Positions 1-5,375 of a DNA stretch of 5,375 bases are shown piece by piece. Under the pieces are notes generated by a model, which was not told where the DNA came from, searched no databases, and saw only the letters and a list, made by a program, of their open reading frames with translations. This stretch comes from Sneathiella sp. (GTDB lineage: Bacteria; Pseudomonadota; Alphaproteobacteria; Sneathiellales; Sneathiellaceae), in assembly GCA_002732675.1 (NCBI GenBank), contig NVRR01000226.1, forward strand, positions 1-5,375, in the 5' to 3' direction. Made by a program: the position numbers and the translations under genes. Each line of letters opens with the position of its first letter. The first letter of the stretch is position 1.

Positions 1-1
1 T

Positions 2-172
2 ATCGGCTTTTATCCACCCATGGATGAATTCGCCAAAACCTGGCGCGCCGACAAAAGATTTACCCCTGCTATGCCCGAAGATGAACGCCACGATGCCTAT
101 GCCGGATGGCAGGATGCTGTCCGCAGAACCTTAACCGATTATCGACCTGAATCTTTCAAACAAGATAAGTGA
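2..172 (+). CDS. glpK: Glycerol kinase, C-terminal end (partial at window start)
   Basis: This is the last 56 codons of a gene that begins before the window, read in the frame that ends at TGA 170-172. The peptide runs from GFYPPMDEF through a segment with RFTP and ERHDAYAGWQDAVRR. This matches the C-terminus of bacterial glycerol kinase (FGGY family), where the family pattern is G-F-x-x-x-x-E followed by F-x-P, ER, YAGW and AV-R. From family knowledge, the enzyme phosphorylates glycerol with ATP to sn-glycerol 3-phosphate in the cytoplasm, feeding glycolysis and lipid synthesis. The catalytic and nucleotide-binding parts lie outside the window and cannot be checked. The next gene starts 4 bases after the stop, so the two are probably co-transcribed. 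Other FGGY sugar kinases are possible, but the YAGW block fits GlpK best. Confidence 0.88.
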   Translation: MGFYPPMDEFAKTWRADKRFTPAMPEDERHDAYAGWQDAVRRTLTDYRPESFKQDK

Positions 173-176
173 CGCC

Positions 177-800
177 ATGAAAAAAATCGAATATTTCTAC
201 GCCGGGTATTCCGCCTTTGCCTATATCGGCTCGGCGGAATTTATGCGCATCGCCAAGACGGGCGGGCGGGAAATCGACCACCGCCCCATAGACCTGCGAA
301 AAGTTGTCGCCGCCGCGTCGCCCGCCGCCTTTGGGACCCGCACCCCACAGCATATGGTCTATTATTTTGGCCGCGAGATCGAGCGCTGGGCGGAGCATCG
401 GGGCATCCCAATTATGAAGGGGACCCCGACCCATCACAGCAACGACATTACCCTTTCCAACTGCATGCTCATCGCCGGGTTGGTGCTGGACATGAATATC
501 GATGCCCTTGCCCATGAAATGCTCCGCGCCCATTGGGTCGATGATTATAATCTCGACAATGAAGCGGATCTTGCAAGAATTGCCACGACTGTAAATCTCG
601 ATCCAAAACCGCTTCTGGATGCCGCGAGATCACCAGAGGTAAAAGCGATTTACCAGACCAATACGGAAGAGGCCATCGCGCGATCGATTTTCGGCTCCCC
701 CACCTATTTTGTCGACGGCGATATGTTCTATGGCCAGGACCATCTGGACTTTGTTGAGCGGGCCATGACAACAGCTTATAAGGGTCAATGGCCTCAGTAA
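177..800 (+). CDS. 2-hydroxychromene-2-carboxylate isomerase-like protein (DsbA fold, kappa-GST family)
   Basis: The 207-residue length is usual for the HCCA isomerase/kappa-class GST family. Seen in the sequence: an N-terminal thioredoxin-like strand and turn, EYFYAGYSAFAYIG (residues 5-18), with Ser12 where the family has its active-site Ser of the S-P-[FY]-S-Y motif; a helical insertion with RGIPI around 75-79; and a C-terminal thioredoxin half with FGSPTYFVDG (172-181, cis-Pro175) followed by FYGQDHLDF (184-192). NahD-type members interconvert 2-hydroxychromene-2-carboxylate and trans-o-hydroxybenzylidenepyruvate in naphthalene breakdown, using glutathione as cofactor. No aromatic-degradation genes are nearby, so the true substrate is unknown. 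The residue after Ser12 is Ala rather than the usual Pro. There is no CxxC, so it is not a disulfide oxidoreductase, and there is no signal peptide, so it is cytoplasmic. ATG 177 was chosen because it lies 4 bases after the glpK stop; the Shine-Dalgarno match is weak, so translational coupling to glpK is likely. Confidence 0.85.
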   Translation: MKKIEYFYAGYSAFAYIGSAEFMRIAKTGGREIDHRPIDLRKVVAAASPAAFGTRTPQHMVYYFGREIERWAEHRGIPIMKGTPTHHSNDITLSNCMLIAGLVLDMNIDALAHEMLRAHWVDDYNLDNEADLARIATTVNLDPKPLLDAARSPEVKAIYQTNTEEAIARSIFGSPTYFVDGDMFYGQDHLDFVERAMTTAYKGQWPQ

Positions 801-822
801 ATACCCGTCTGTCCTCAAGTTT

Positions 823-862
823 TAGTTGACTCAGTCAACTATATAAGTGCCATAGTTAACTA
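823..862 (+). promoter_or_regulatory. Probable MarR operator pair over the promoter of the MarR-GNAT gene
   Basis: Two palindromes share the half-site TAGTTRAC. The first is an exact 19-base inverted repeat, TAGTTGAC-TCA-GTCAACTA, at 823-841. The second is the exact 10-base palindrome TAGTTAACTA at 853-862. MarR dimers typically bind inverted repeats of this size in their own promoters, so autorepression is the likely role (inference). Promoter elements overlap them. TTGACT at 826-831 could be a -35, but no good -10 lies 17 bases on. TATATA/TATAAG at 840-847 looks like a -10 but has only a poor -35 upstream. With either choice, bound repressor would block the core promoter. Confidence 0.6.
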
Positions 863-877
863 AAAGGAGGCACTTAT
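843..877 (+). promoter_or_regulatory. Inverted repeat spanning the RBS and start codon of the MarR-GNAT gene
   Basis: ATAAGTGCC at 843-851 is perfectly complementary to GGCACTTAT at 869-877, leaving a 17-base loop. The right arm covers the last two G of the Shine-Dalgarno AGGAGG (865-870) and the first two bases of the ATG at 876. The second operator palindrome (853-862) sits in the loop. In an RNA that starts upstream of 843, this stem would hide the start codon. In an RNA starting near 850-860, the left arm would be missing and the site open. Any regulatory effect is inferred; the complementarity is directly visible. Confidence 0.5.
865..870 (+). promoter_or_regulatory. Strong Shine-Dalgarno for the MarR-GNAT gene
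   Basis: AGGAGG lies 5 bases before ATG 876. It is the strongest ribosome binding site in the window and fixes the start of the MarR-GNAT protein. Confidence 0.85.
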
Positions 878-1802
878 GGTGGATATGACGGCACGCATCG
901 ACAAAGTCCGCGCCTTTAATCGCTTCTATACGAAGCATGTTGGCGCCTTGAATGAGAACCTGTTGAACAGTGAATTTACCCTCACTGAAATGCGGATATT
1001 GTACGAGCTTCATGCCCAAAAAAGCGTGAGCGCCGCGCAGCTCTCGAAAGAGCTCGGATTGAACGCCGCTTACCTCAGCCGCATCCTGAAAAAATTCAAA
1101 TCGGGTGGCCTGATTAAATCGGTCCGCAGCCCCGATGATGCACGCAAATGGATGTTGACCCTGACCGAAAACGGCGAGACGGTTTTTGCGCCTTACACCG
1201 ACGCCTCGCGCCGCGAGGTGGCGGCGGTGATGGATGTCCTGACCGAGCAGGAGCAATATCGCCTTCTCACCGCCATGGAGACCATCACCCGCATTATCGG
1301 GCCGGAGCCAGAGGTCAAACAACCGTACGTCATTCGCGATCATCGGCCCGGCGATATCAGCTGGGTGGTCCACCGCCATGGACGGCTGTATTTCGAAGAA
1401 TACGGCTTCGACGATACGTTTGAATCCGAAGTCGCCAATATCGCCCAGGAGTTTCTGGAAAATTACTCTGCCCGAACAGAGCATTTCTGGATCGCCGAGC
1501 GTAATGGCATCATTTTAGGATCGGTTTGTTTGGTCAATGTAGATATTAACACGGCGCAGCTCCGCCTGCTCTATGTGGAGCCGGAGGCCCGGGGCGACGG
1601 GGTTGGTAAGGCACTGGTGGCGGAGTGCGTGAACTTTGCCCGCGCTGCCGACTACTCGAACCTCATCCTCTGGACCCAAAGCCAGCTCAAACCGGCGATA
1701 AAAATTTATGAAAACGCCGGTTTCCACCTCACCGATGAACATCCTCACCGCGGCTATGGCAGCGGCTCGCTGACCACGCAGATGTGGCAGCTCATCTTGT
1801 GA
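876..1802 (+). CDS. MarR-type regulator fused to GNAT N-acetyltransferase
   Basis: This is a 308-residue, two-domain cytoplasmic protein. Residues 1 to about 145 form a MarR winged-helix domain. The helix-turn-helix is at 52-80 (SAAQLSKELGLN, then AAYLSRILKKF), the wing carries the family D-x-R pattern (SPDDARKWMLTLT, 85-97), and the flanking helices (5-30 and 115-140) would make the dimer interface. Residues about 150-308 form a GNAT domain. Its motif A, LRLLYVEPEARGDGVGKAL (229-247), contains the acetyl-CoA loop R239-x-x-G242-x-G244, and motif B is IKIYENAGF (275-283). This architecture is known as bifunctional HTH regulator/GNAT acetyltransferase. The DNA target is probably the palindromes just upstream; the acetylated substrate is unknown. 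The start is set by AGGAGG 5 bases before the ATG. The stop TGA (1800-1802) overlaps the GTG start of the EamA exporter, so the two proteins are probably made in linked amounts. Confidence 0.88.
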   Translation: MVDMTARIDKVRAFNRFYTKHVGALNENLLNSEFTLTEMRILYELHAQKSVSAAQLSKELGLNAAYLSRILKKFKSGGLIKSVRSPDDARKWMLTLTENGETVFAPYTDASRREVAAVMDVLTEQEQYRLLTAMETITRIIGPEPEVKQPYVIRDHRPGDISWVVHRHGRLYFEEYGFDDTFESEVANIAQEFLENYSARTEHFWIAERNGIILGSVCLVNVDINTAQLRLLYVEPEARGDGVGKALVAECVNFARAADYSNLILWTQSQLKPAIKIYENAGFHLTDEHPHRGYGSGSLTTQMWQLIL

Positions 1803-2701
1803 AGACAGAACATCTGGCCCTGGTCGCGGCGGCGCTGATGGCAATCATCGTTGGCGCCGCAATCGTGGCGACCAGTTCTATCGTCGCGGATGCCGGGCCC
1901 GTTACCATTGCCTTTTTGCGCTATTTCATCGGTGTCATCCTGATGTTGCCGCTGGCGTTGCGCCTGAAATGGTCCCCCGTTCCTGCCAAAGACCTCCTGC
2001 CCATTGCGGTTCTTGGAATATTTCAGTTCGCCGTTCTGATCGTGCTGCTAAATTTCTCGGTGATTTATATCGATGCCGGACTGGCAGCCCTGATTTTCGC
2101 GACCCTTCCCCTGCTGACCATAATCCTTGCCAGTGCCCTAGGGCAGGAACAATTTACCGGCCGTAAGTTCGTCGGCATCCTGCTCACCATCCTTGGCGTC
2201 GGCTATGCCGTGGGCGCGACCGCCTTTACCGAACCGCTCGGGCCCGGTGGATGGCTCGGTATTTTGGCGGCTTTTGCAAGCGCACTCTGCGGTGCCGCCT
2301 GTTCGGTTTTCTATAAACCCTATCTGATACGCTATCCAACGTTGCAAATCAGTATCATGGCGATGTCGGCTTCCGTCCTGGCCCTTGCCGGACTGGCGGT
2401 GATGGAAGGAATGCCCGCAGCCTTGCCGACATTTAGTATCGGCGTATGGGCAATCTTGCTGTTTATCGGCCTCGCCAGTGCCGGTGGATATTACCTCTGG
2501 CTCTACGCGCTCCGCCATGCGCTGGCGTCGAACGTCGCCGTCTTTCTCGGGTTCAGCCCCATCAGCGCGGCGGTGATCGCCGCCCTCTTTATTGCCCAGC
2601 CGCTAACCCGACAGGATATCATCGGCTCGCTTTTGGTGGCGTCGGGGCTGCTTATCTCTCTTTGGCAGCGGCGGGCGATTACACCGGCCGCAATTCCCTG
2701 A
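1799..2701 (+). CDS. EamA/DMT-family exporter, ten transmembrane helices
   Basis: This is a 300-residue, very hydrophobic inner-membrane protein of the drug/metabolite transporter superfamily. It shows the usual internal duplication: a first EamA repeat at about residues 5-140 and a second at about 152-289, each with five predicted helices. The conserved end-of-repeat pattern is visible twice: DAGLAALIFATLPLLT (92-107) and ASNVAVFLGFSPISAAVIA (243-261). Members export amino acids, other metabolites or drugs; nothing here fixes the substrate. I chose GTG 1799 because it gives a GTGA overlap with the upstream stop and an N-terminus of normal length; an in-frame GTG at 1784 would add five residues. 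Neither has a clear Shine-Dalgarno, so translation probably depends on coupling to the MarR-GNAT gene. The 3' end overlaps the convergent SBF-type gene by 23 bases. Confidence 0.85.
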   Translation: MKTEHLALVAAALMAIIVGAAIVATSSIVADAGPVTIAFLRYFIGVILMLPLALRLKWSPVPAKDLLPIAVLGIFQFAVLIVLLNFSVIYIDAGLAALIFATLPLLTIILASALGQEQFTGRKFVGILLTILGVGYAVGATAFTEPLGPGGWLGILAAFASALCGAACSVFYKPYLIRYPTLQISIMAMSASVLALAGLAVMEGMPAALPTFSIGVWAILLFIGLASAGGYYLWLYALRHALASNVAVFLGFSPISAAVIAALFIAQPLTRQDIIGSLLVASGLLISLWQRRAITPAAIP

Positions 2702-3626
2702 AAACCCACCGCTCCAATAAAGGAGTGAGATAGATGGGCACCTGATAGAAGGCGAGGAAGACAACAACGCCTGCAAAAATTTCGGGCGGCAGCACCGGGA
2801 CCATCAGTGCGAAATTCCGGTTACCGCCGATCAGGCCGATGGTGGCGGCGAGCTTGCCGGGCTTGGCGAACTTGCCTGAAAACATATATTCAGACACCAG
2901 AGAAAAAAGAATGTTTGTCCCGAAATTGGCGGCCAGCGCAATGGCGCAGACCCAAAGAGCCATGGCCGGATTACCCAGCAGGACTTTGGTCCCCGGACCC
3001 ATCACCGCCATCAGAAAGGCCAGCAGCAAAAATGTCGTCACACCGTCAAAGGCATGACCAAGACGCTGGGTACGGTCCGGCCCCAAGGCATAGCGCAGCG
3101 AGGAACCAACAACAATGGCGCCGCCAACAATATAGAGCAGCTTGATAAAAATTGCCCCGGCGTCCAGCTGGATATCAAACTCCGACGCCAGAATCAGGAT
3201 CGGCGGCGCGATGAACGGTAGCAGGATAGCGCCAATCACCGTGGTATTCAGGCAGAGAGCGGAATCAAGCCCGATCATCAGCGAAATATTGGTGGTCGAG
3301 GCCAGCGGCGGCGCGCAAGCGAACATCATCAGCGCCAGCGCGATTTCCGGCGGTGGCGCGGTGAGTAAGATGATCCCCATCATCATCAGCGGCGAGATCA
3401 GGAACATGGCGAGCAGTACGATCAGCAGTAATTTGGGCCGCCGGATCTGTGCCAGCACCGCCGTGACATCGACCCGCAGAAATGCAATCCCGAGCAGCGC
3501 GGAAACCAGAAACGGAAAGGCTGGCATTAGGTAAGTATCAAGTTGCGGCAGGAAGAAAGCGACCACCACACCCGCCGCCAGAATAACCGCGGAATGTTTT
3601 CCAAAGAATGTCAGCAGCGACAGCAT
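2679..3626 (-). CDS. SBF/BASS-like (bile acid:sodium symporter superfamily) transporter
   Basis: This is a 315-residue integral membrane protein with about ten hydrophobic segments from residue 12 to 305. Two blocks place it in the SBF (bile acid:Na+ symporter/arsenite permease-like) fold. One is CAPPLASTTNISLMIGLDSAL (104-124), corresponding to the family P-G-G-x-x-S-N-x-x-T-x-x-x-x-G-x-x-A-L crossover region. The other is GGNRNFAL (267-274), like the G-x-R-N-x-x-L-A block of the second crossover. The first block is divergent (APP-x-AS-TT-N instead of PGG-x-SN-x-T), so this is an atypical subgroup and neither substrate nor sodium dependence can be assigned. ATG 3624-3626 is the first start giving a full N-terminal helix; the bases before it (AAAACACCCC on this strand) hold no Shine-Dalgarno. 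A promoter candidate lies just upstream. The gene is convergent with the EamA gene; there is no sign that the two share regulation. Confidence 0.75.
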   Translation of the reverse strand: MLSLLTFFGKHSAVILAAGVVVAFFLPQLDTYLMPAFPFLVSALLGIAFLRVDVTAVLAQIRRPKLLLIVLLAMFLISPLMMMGIILLTAPPPEIALALMMFACAPPLASTTNISLMIGLDSALCLNTTVIGAILLPFIAPPILILASEFDIQLDAGAIFIKLLYIVGGAIVVGSSLRYALGPDRTQRLGHAFDGVTTFLLLAFLMAVMGPGTKVLLGNPAMALWVCAIALAANFGTNILFSLVSEYMFSGKFAKPGKLAATIGLIGGNRNFALMVPVLPPEIFAGVVVFLAFYQVPIYLTPLLERWVFRELRPV

Positions 3627-3655
3627 GGGGTGTTTTTATTCTTTCATTATGATGA

Positions 3656-3684
3656 TCTGTAGGCACTCAAACCTGATCAGACAA
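3656..3684 (-). promoter_or_regulatory. Candidate sigma-70 promoter for the SBF-type transporter
   Basis: On the minus strand, TTGTCT (3684-3679) and TACAGA (3661-3656) are separated by exactly 17 bases. Transcription would begin near 3649 and leave a leader of about 23 bases before the ATG at 3626. The match is moderate and rests on spacing and position only. Confidence 0.4.
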
Positions 3685-3856
3685 CCCTGCCAAATGCAAT
3701 AGGATTTTATCCGAACTACCGCCTTGCCGTGAATAACAGACATTAGGACCCCTGGTCTGTATGCGGCCCATATTTCGGCTTTGTGCCAGAAAAAGAAGTT
3801 TCATGATTTCAGATAAAATTCCGGGTCGAGACCTCGTTTTTAGTCCGGACATTTAT

Positions 3857-3967
3857 GAAGTCTGTGTTATAGCGTTTGACAGGAGCATCCTGGGTCGCCC
3901 GGTTGATGCCCTCGACCCGACCGTTGGTCCAGAGCTGTCTGACTTTTGCCCGTCTCTGTTCAATATC
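3857..3967 (-). pseudogene. Remnant of an IS481-like DDE transposase (C-terminal piece)
   Basis: The minus-strand frame open from 4003 to 3809 has 37 residues that align without a gap to the conserved C-terminal core I know from IS481-type transposases. Here the blocks read DIEQRRAK, WTNGRVEGINR and APVKRYNTDF; the family reads roughly DIEHRLTK, PWTNGQVERMNR and ATVKRYHYD. WTNGRVE lies at 3931-3911 and keeps the Glu that would complete the DDE triad, but the following Arg is replaced by Gly. The N-terminal HTH and the two catalytic Asp residues are absent: the tRNA gene begins only 42 bases upstream of the aligned part. Downstream, the frame continues with residues that do not match the family and stops at 3809. 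It is therefore a decayed, non-functional fragment. No terminal inverted repeats or target duplication were found. The family name is from memory of the motif. Confidence 0.7.
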
Positions 3968-4008
3968 GCTTTTCTGGCCCCGCATGTGGAACATGTCGGT
4001 CATAAAGG

Positions 4009-4098
4009 TGGCGGTCGGTGAGAGATTCGAACTCTCGAAGGGCTTGCACCCTTACCGGTTTTCGAGACCGACGCATTCAACCACTCTGCCAACCGACC
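4009..4098 (-). tRNA. tRNA-Ser (anticodon CGA), CCA encoded
   Basis: On the minus strand this folds as a class II tRNA of 90 bases. The acceptor arm pairs GGTCGGT (4098-4092) with ACCGACC (4019-4013) in seven perfect pairs. The discriminator is G (4012), as required for serine, and it is followed by an encoded CCA (4011-4009). The anticodon loop CTCGAAA (4066-4060) is closed by a five-pair stem with one G-T and places anticodon CGA at 4064-4062, reading UCG. The long variable arm, with AAGGG pairing to CCCTT, is typical of tRNA-Ser. The T arm is GAGAG-TTCGAAT-CTCTC. All parts are intact. No convincing promoter was found in 4099-4200, and no intrinsic terminator downstream. Confidence 0.96.
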
Positions 4099-4239
4099 GC
4101 AAAGGCTAAATCTCTATTCTCTATCTGATCCAGAGAAGAAAGACCGCCGAAATCTGTAGAAAAGGGCTTTTAGCGCAAGGGATTTGCAGGCGCAAGCAGA
4201 GAATGGGCCAAAAACTTGTCAGGGCCCGCCTGAATCATG

Positions 4240-4267
4240 TTGACTTCGCCTATCCCATGGATATATT
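4240..4267 (+). promoter_or_regulatory. Probable sigma-70 promoter of rplU-rpmA
   Basis: TTGACT at 4240-4245 and TATATT at 4262-4267 are separated by 16 bases. Both hexamers are close to consensus and the spacing is acceptable. Transcription would start near 4274, giving a leader of about 66 bases before the rplU ATG. Confidence 0.65.
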
Positions 4268-4339
4268 GCGCCCTTCAATTGCGGTACGCGAAGAGATCAG
4301 TCTTGGCGGCCCTTTCATTATGTTCGAAACGGATCAGTC

Positions 4340-4864
4340 ATGTTTGCAGTGATCAAAACCGGCGGCAAGCAATATAAAGTCGCCAAAGATGATGTCATCA
4401 AAGTCGAGCGCCTCGCGGGCGACGCGGGTGATACTATTCAGCTGGATCAGGTTCTGGCCATTGGTGAAGACGGAGCCCTTTCTATTGGTGCCCCGATGTT
4501 GGAAGGCGCAGTTGTTTCCGCCACTCTTCTGGAGCAGGCCCGCGCTGATAAAATTATCGTCTTCAAGAAAAAGCGTCGTCAAAACTACCGCCGCAAGGCC
4601 GGTCATCGTCAGGATCTGACGGTTCTACGGATCACAGATATTTCCGCTAAGGGCGCGAAGAAAGCGGCTCCCAAAAAGGCCGCCGCACCAAAAGCAGAGG
4701 CAGCTCCAAAGGCCGCAGCCGCCCCGAAGGTAGAAAAGAAGGAAGCAGCCCCGAAAAAGGCGCCTGCCAAGAAAGCCGCGCCAAAGGCAGAGGCTGCACC
4801 GAAGAAAGAAACAGTTAAAAAAGCTGCGCCAAAGAAGGCGGCGGCCAAGAAAACCGAGGAGTAA
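4340..4864 (+). CDS. rplU: 50S ribosomal protein L21 with long Lys/Ala/Pro tail
   Basis: Residues 1-102 are a complete L21: [14 protein letters not shown] at the start, then a beta-barrel core, then the family signature in the basic segment [21 protein letters not shown] (74-94). It binds 23S rRNA in the large subunit. L21 is normally about 103 residues; here another 72 follow. By my count 67 of these are A (28), K (23), P (9) or E (7), in repeated [13 protein letters not shown] units resembling a histone H1 tail. Such tails are common on alphaproteobacterial L21 and probably stay disordered and contact RNA; their role is not established. ATG 4340 gives the canonical N-terminus, though the Shine-Dalgarno is weak (CGGA ending 6 bases before). 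The gene is co-transcribed with rpmA, whose ATG follows the stop by 5 bases. Confidence 0.96.
   Translation: MFAVIKTGGKQYKVAKDDVIKVERLAGDAGDTIQLDQVLAIGEDGALSIGAPMLEGAVVSATLLEQARADKIIVFKKKRRQNYRRKAGHRQDLTVLRITDISAKGAKKAAPKKAAAPKAEAAPKAAAAPKVEKKEAAPKKAPAKKAAPKAEAAPKKETVKKAAPKKAAAKKTEE
4856..4861 (+). promoter_or_regulatory. Shine-Dalgarno of rpmA inside the rplU 3' end
   Basis: GAGGAG is both the last two Glu codons of rplU and a strong ribosome binding site 8 bases before the rpmA ATG at 4870. Ribosomes finishing rplU therefore clear or reuse it, which favours equal synthesis of L21 and L27. Confidence 0.75.
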
Positions 4865-4869
4865 GCTAA

Positions 4870-5127
4870 ATGGCACATAAGAAAGCTGGCGGTTCAACCC
4901 GTAACGGTCGCGATTCTGCAGGCCGTCGCCTCGGCATCAAGAAATATGGCGGCGAAAAAGTCATTTCCGGAAATATCATTCTGCGTCAGCGCGGAACCAA
5001 ATGGTACCCGGGAATCAATGTTGGCATGGGCAAGGATCACACCATCTTCTCCGTCATTGAGGGTAATGTTAAATTTACCAAGAAAAGTGGCGGTAAGATC
5101 TATGTATCCGTAGAGGCTGCGGCGTAA
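4870..5127 (+). CDS. rpmA: 50S ribosomal protein L27
   Basis: This is a complete 85-residue L27, the normal length. The N-terminus [16 protein letters not shown] is the flexible arm that in known ribosomes reaches the peptidyl-transferase centre and contacts tRNA ends. The block [21 protein letters not shown] (22-42) carries the family signature, and the conserved W45-Y46-P47 and G-N-V-x-F (65-69) follow. There is no cleavable N-terminal leader of the Firmicutes type; only the initiator Met would need removal. It is second in the rplU operon and followed by a strong terminator, so the operon ends here and obgE is expressed at least partly on its own. Confidence 0.97.
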   Translation: MAHKKAGGSTRNGRDSAGRRLGIKKYGGEKVISGNIILRQRGTKWYPGINVGMGKDHTIFSVIEGNVKFTKKSGGKIYVSVEAAA

Positions 5128-5157
5128 CGCCTACCTCAAACGGCTAAAAGATTGAAG

Positions 5158-5188
5158 AAGGGGAATGGTTCGGCCATTCCCCTTTTTT
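5158..5188 (+). terminator. Intrinsic terminator of the rplU-rpmA operon
   Basis: GGGGAATGG (5160-5168) pairs perfectly with CCATTCCCC (5174-5182) around the 5-base loop TTCGG. Two A-T pairs can extend the stem at its base, and six T follow at 5183-5188 with a further T run after one G. It lies 32 bases after the rpmA stop and should end most transcription. Confidence 0.92.
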
Positions 5189-5238
5189 GTTTTTGGGCAA
5201 CGTCCCGGACCGCCTTTATGGGGTCGAAACACAGGTAA

Positions 5239-5375
<137 letters not shown>

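Larger units (their letters stand above)
3627..4008. other. 382-base region without an intact gene
   Basis: Between the SBF-type gene and the tRNA there is no open frame with normal coding character. It contains the candidate promoter at 3656-3684 and a decayed transposase piece at 3857-3967. In the remaining parts (about 3685-3856 and 3968-4008) I see only short shadow frames and no intrinsic terminator, repeat array or recognisable RNA. Confidence 0.6.

Noticed and set aside
831..1484. 217-codon minus-strand frame opposite the MarR-GNAT gene
   Set aside because: The plus-strand protein has clear MarR and GNAT motifs and a strong Shine-Dalgarno; the antisense frame has no recognisable domain.
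3667..3852. Minus-strand open frame of 61 codons beside the transposase remnant
   Set aside because: It matches no family I recognise, does not continue the IS481 alignment after a possible frameshift, and covers the candidate promoter of the SBF-type gene. It is most likely non-coding.
3876..3881. TTGACA on the plus strand as a promoter -35
   Set aside because: No -10-like hexamer lies 16-18 bases downstream and no gene follows on that strand; the bases belong to the transposase remnant.
3983..3995. CATGT-GGA-ACATG inverted repeat downstream of the tRNA, as a possible terminator
   Set aside because: The stem is only five pairs and no T run follows it on the minus strand.
3761..4021. Plus-strand open frame of 86 codons
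   Set aside because: It runs antisense to the transposase remnant and into the tRNA 3' end, with no recognisable domain or ribosome binding site.
4099..4200. Promoter for tRNA-Ser on the minus strand
   Set aside because: TTGCGC and TAAAAG with a 17-base spacing can be found, but the match is weak and lies about 70 bases before the tRNA. Other candidates were no better, so none is annotated.
4609..4897. Two long minus-strand frames opposite the rplU tail
   Set aside because: They are rich in Phe, Gly, Leu and Ala because they read the complement of Lys/Ala codons; they are shadows of the L21 tail.

Overview
The window looks like chromosomal DNA of an alphaproteobacterium with moderate-to-high GC. 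The evidence is the rplU-rpmA-obgE order, an L21 protein with a long Lys/Ala/Pro tail, a tRNA with an encoded CCA end, and an L27 that starts directly at MAHKK without the cleaved leader seen in Firmicutes. The class-level placement is an inference from these protein styles; I cannot name a genus.

Layout: (1) At 1-800 on the + strand lies the 3' end of glycerol kinase (glpK), followed after 4 bases by a DsbA-fold 2-hydroxychromene-2-carboxylate isomerase-like protein. (2) At 801-2701 on the + strand, a 75-base intergenic region rich in palindromes leads into a MarR-GNAT fusion protein. Its stop codon overlaps the GTG start of an EamA/DMT exporter. (3) At 2679-3626 on the - strand is a ten-helix SBF/BASS-type transporter, convergent with the EamA gene and overlapping it by 23 bases. 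(4) At 3627-4008 there is no intact gene. It holds a candidate promoter for the SBF-type gene and a decayed C-terminal piece of an IS481-like transposase. (5) At 4009-4098 on the - strand is tRNA-Ser(CGA). (6) At 4240-5188 on the + strand is the rplU-rpmA ribosomal protein operon, with a good sigma-70-type promoter and a strong intrinsic terminator. (7) From 5245 to the window end is the start of the obgE/cgtA GTPase gene.

How the genes work together: glpK and the isomerase are probably one transcription unit. The MarR-GNAT protein probably represses its own operon through the TAGTTRAC-type palindromes upstream and is translationally coupled to the exporter, which suggests a small sense, acetylate and export module of unknown substrate. 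rplU, rpmA and obgE form the conserved large-subunit assembly cluster.

I found no convincing new multi-gene defence, mobile or biosynthetic system. The most interesting local signal is the nested inverted-repeat arrangement in front of the MarR-GNAT gene. One repeat there pairs across the ribosome binding site and start codon, and could silence translation from read-through transcripts.
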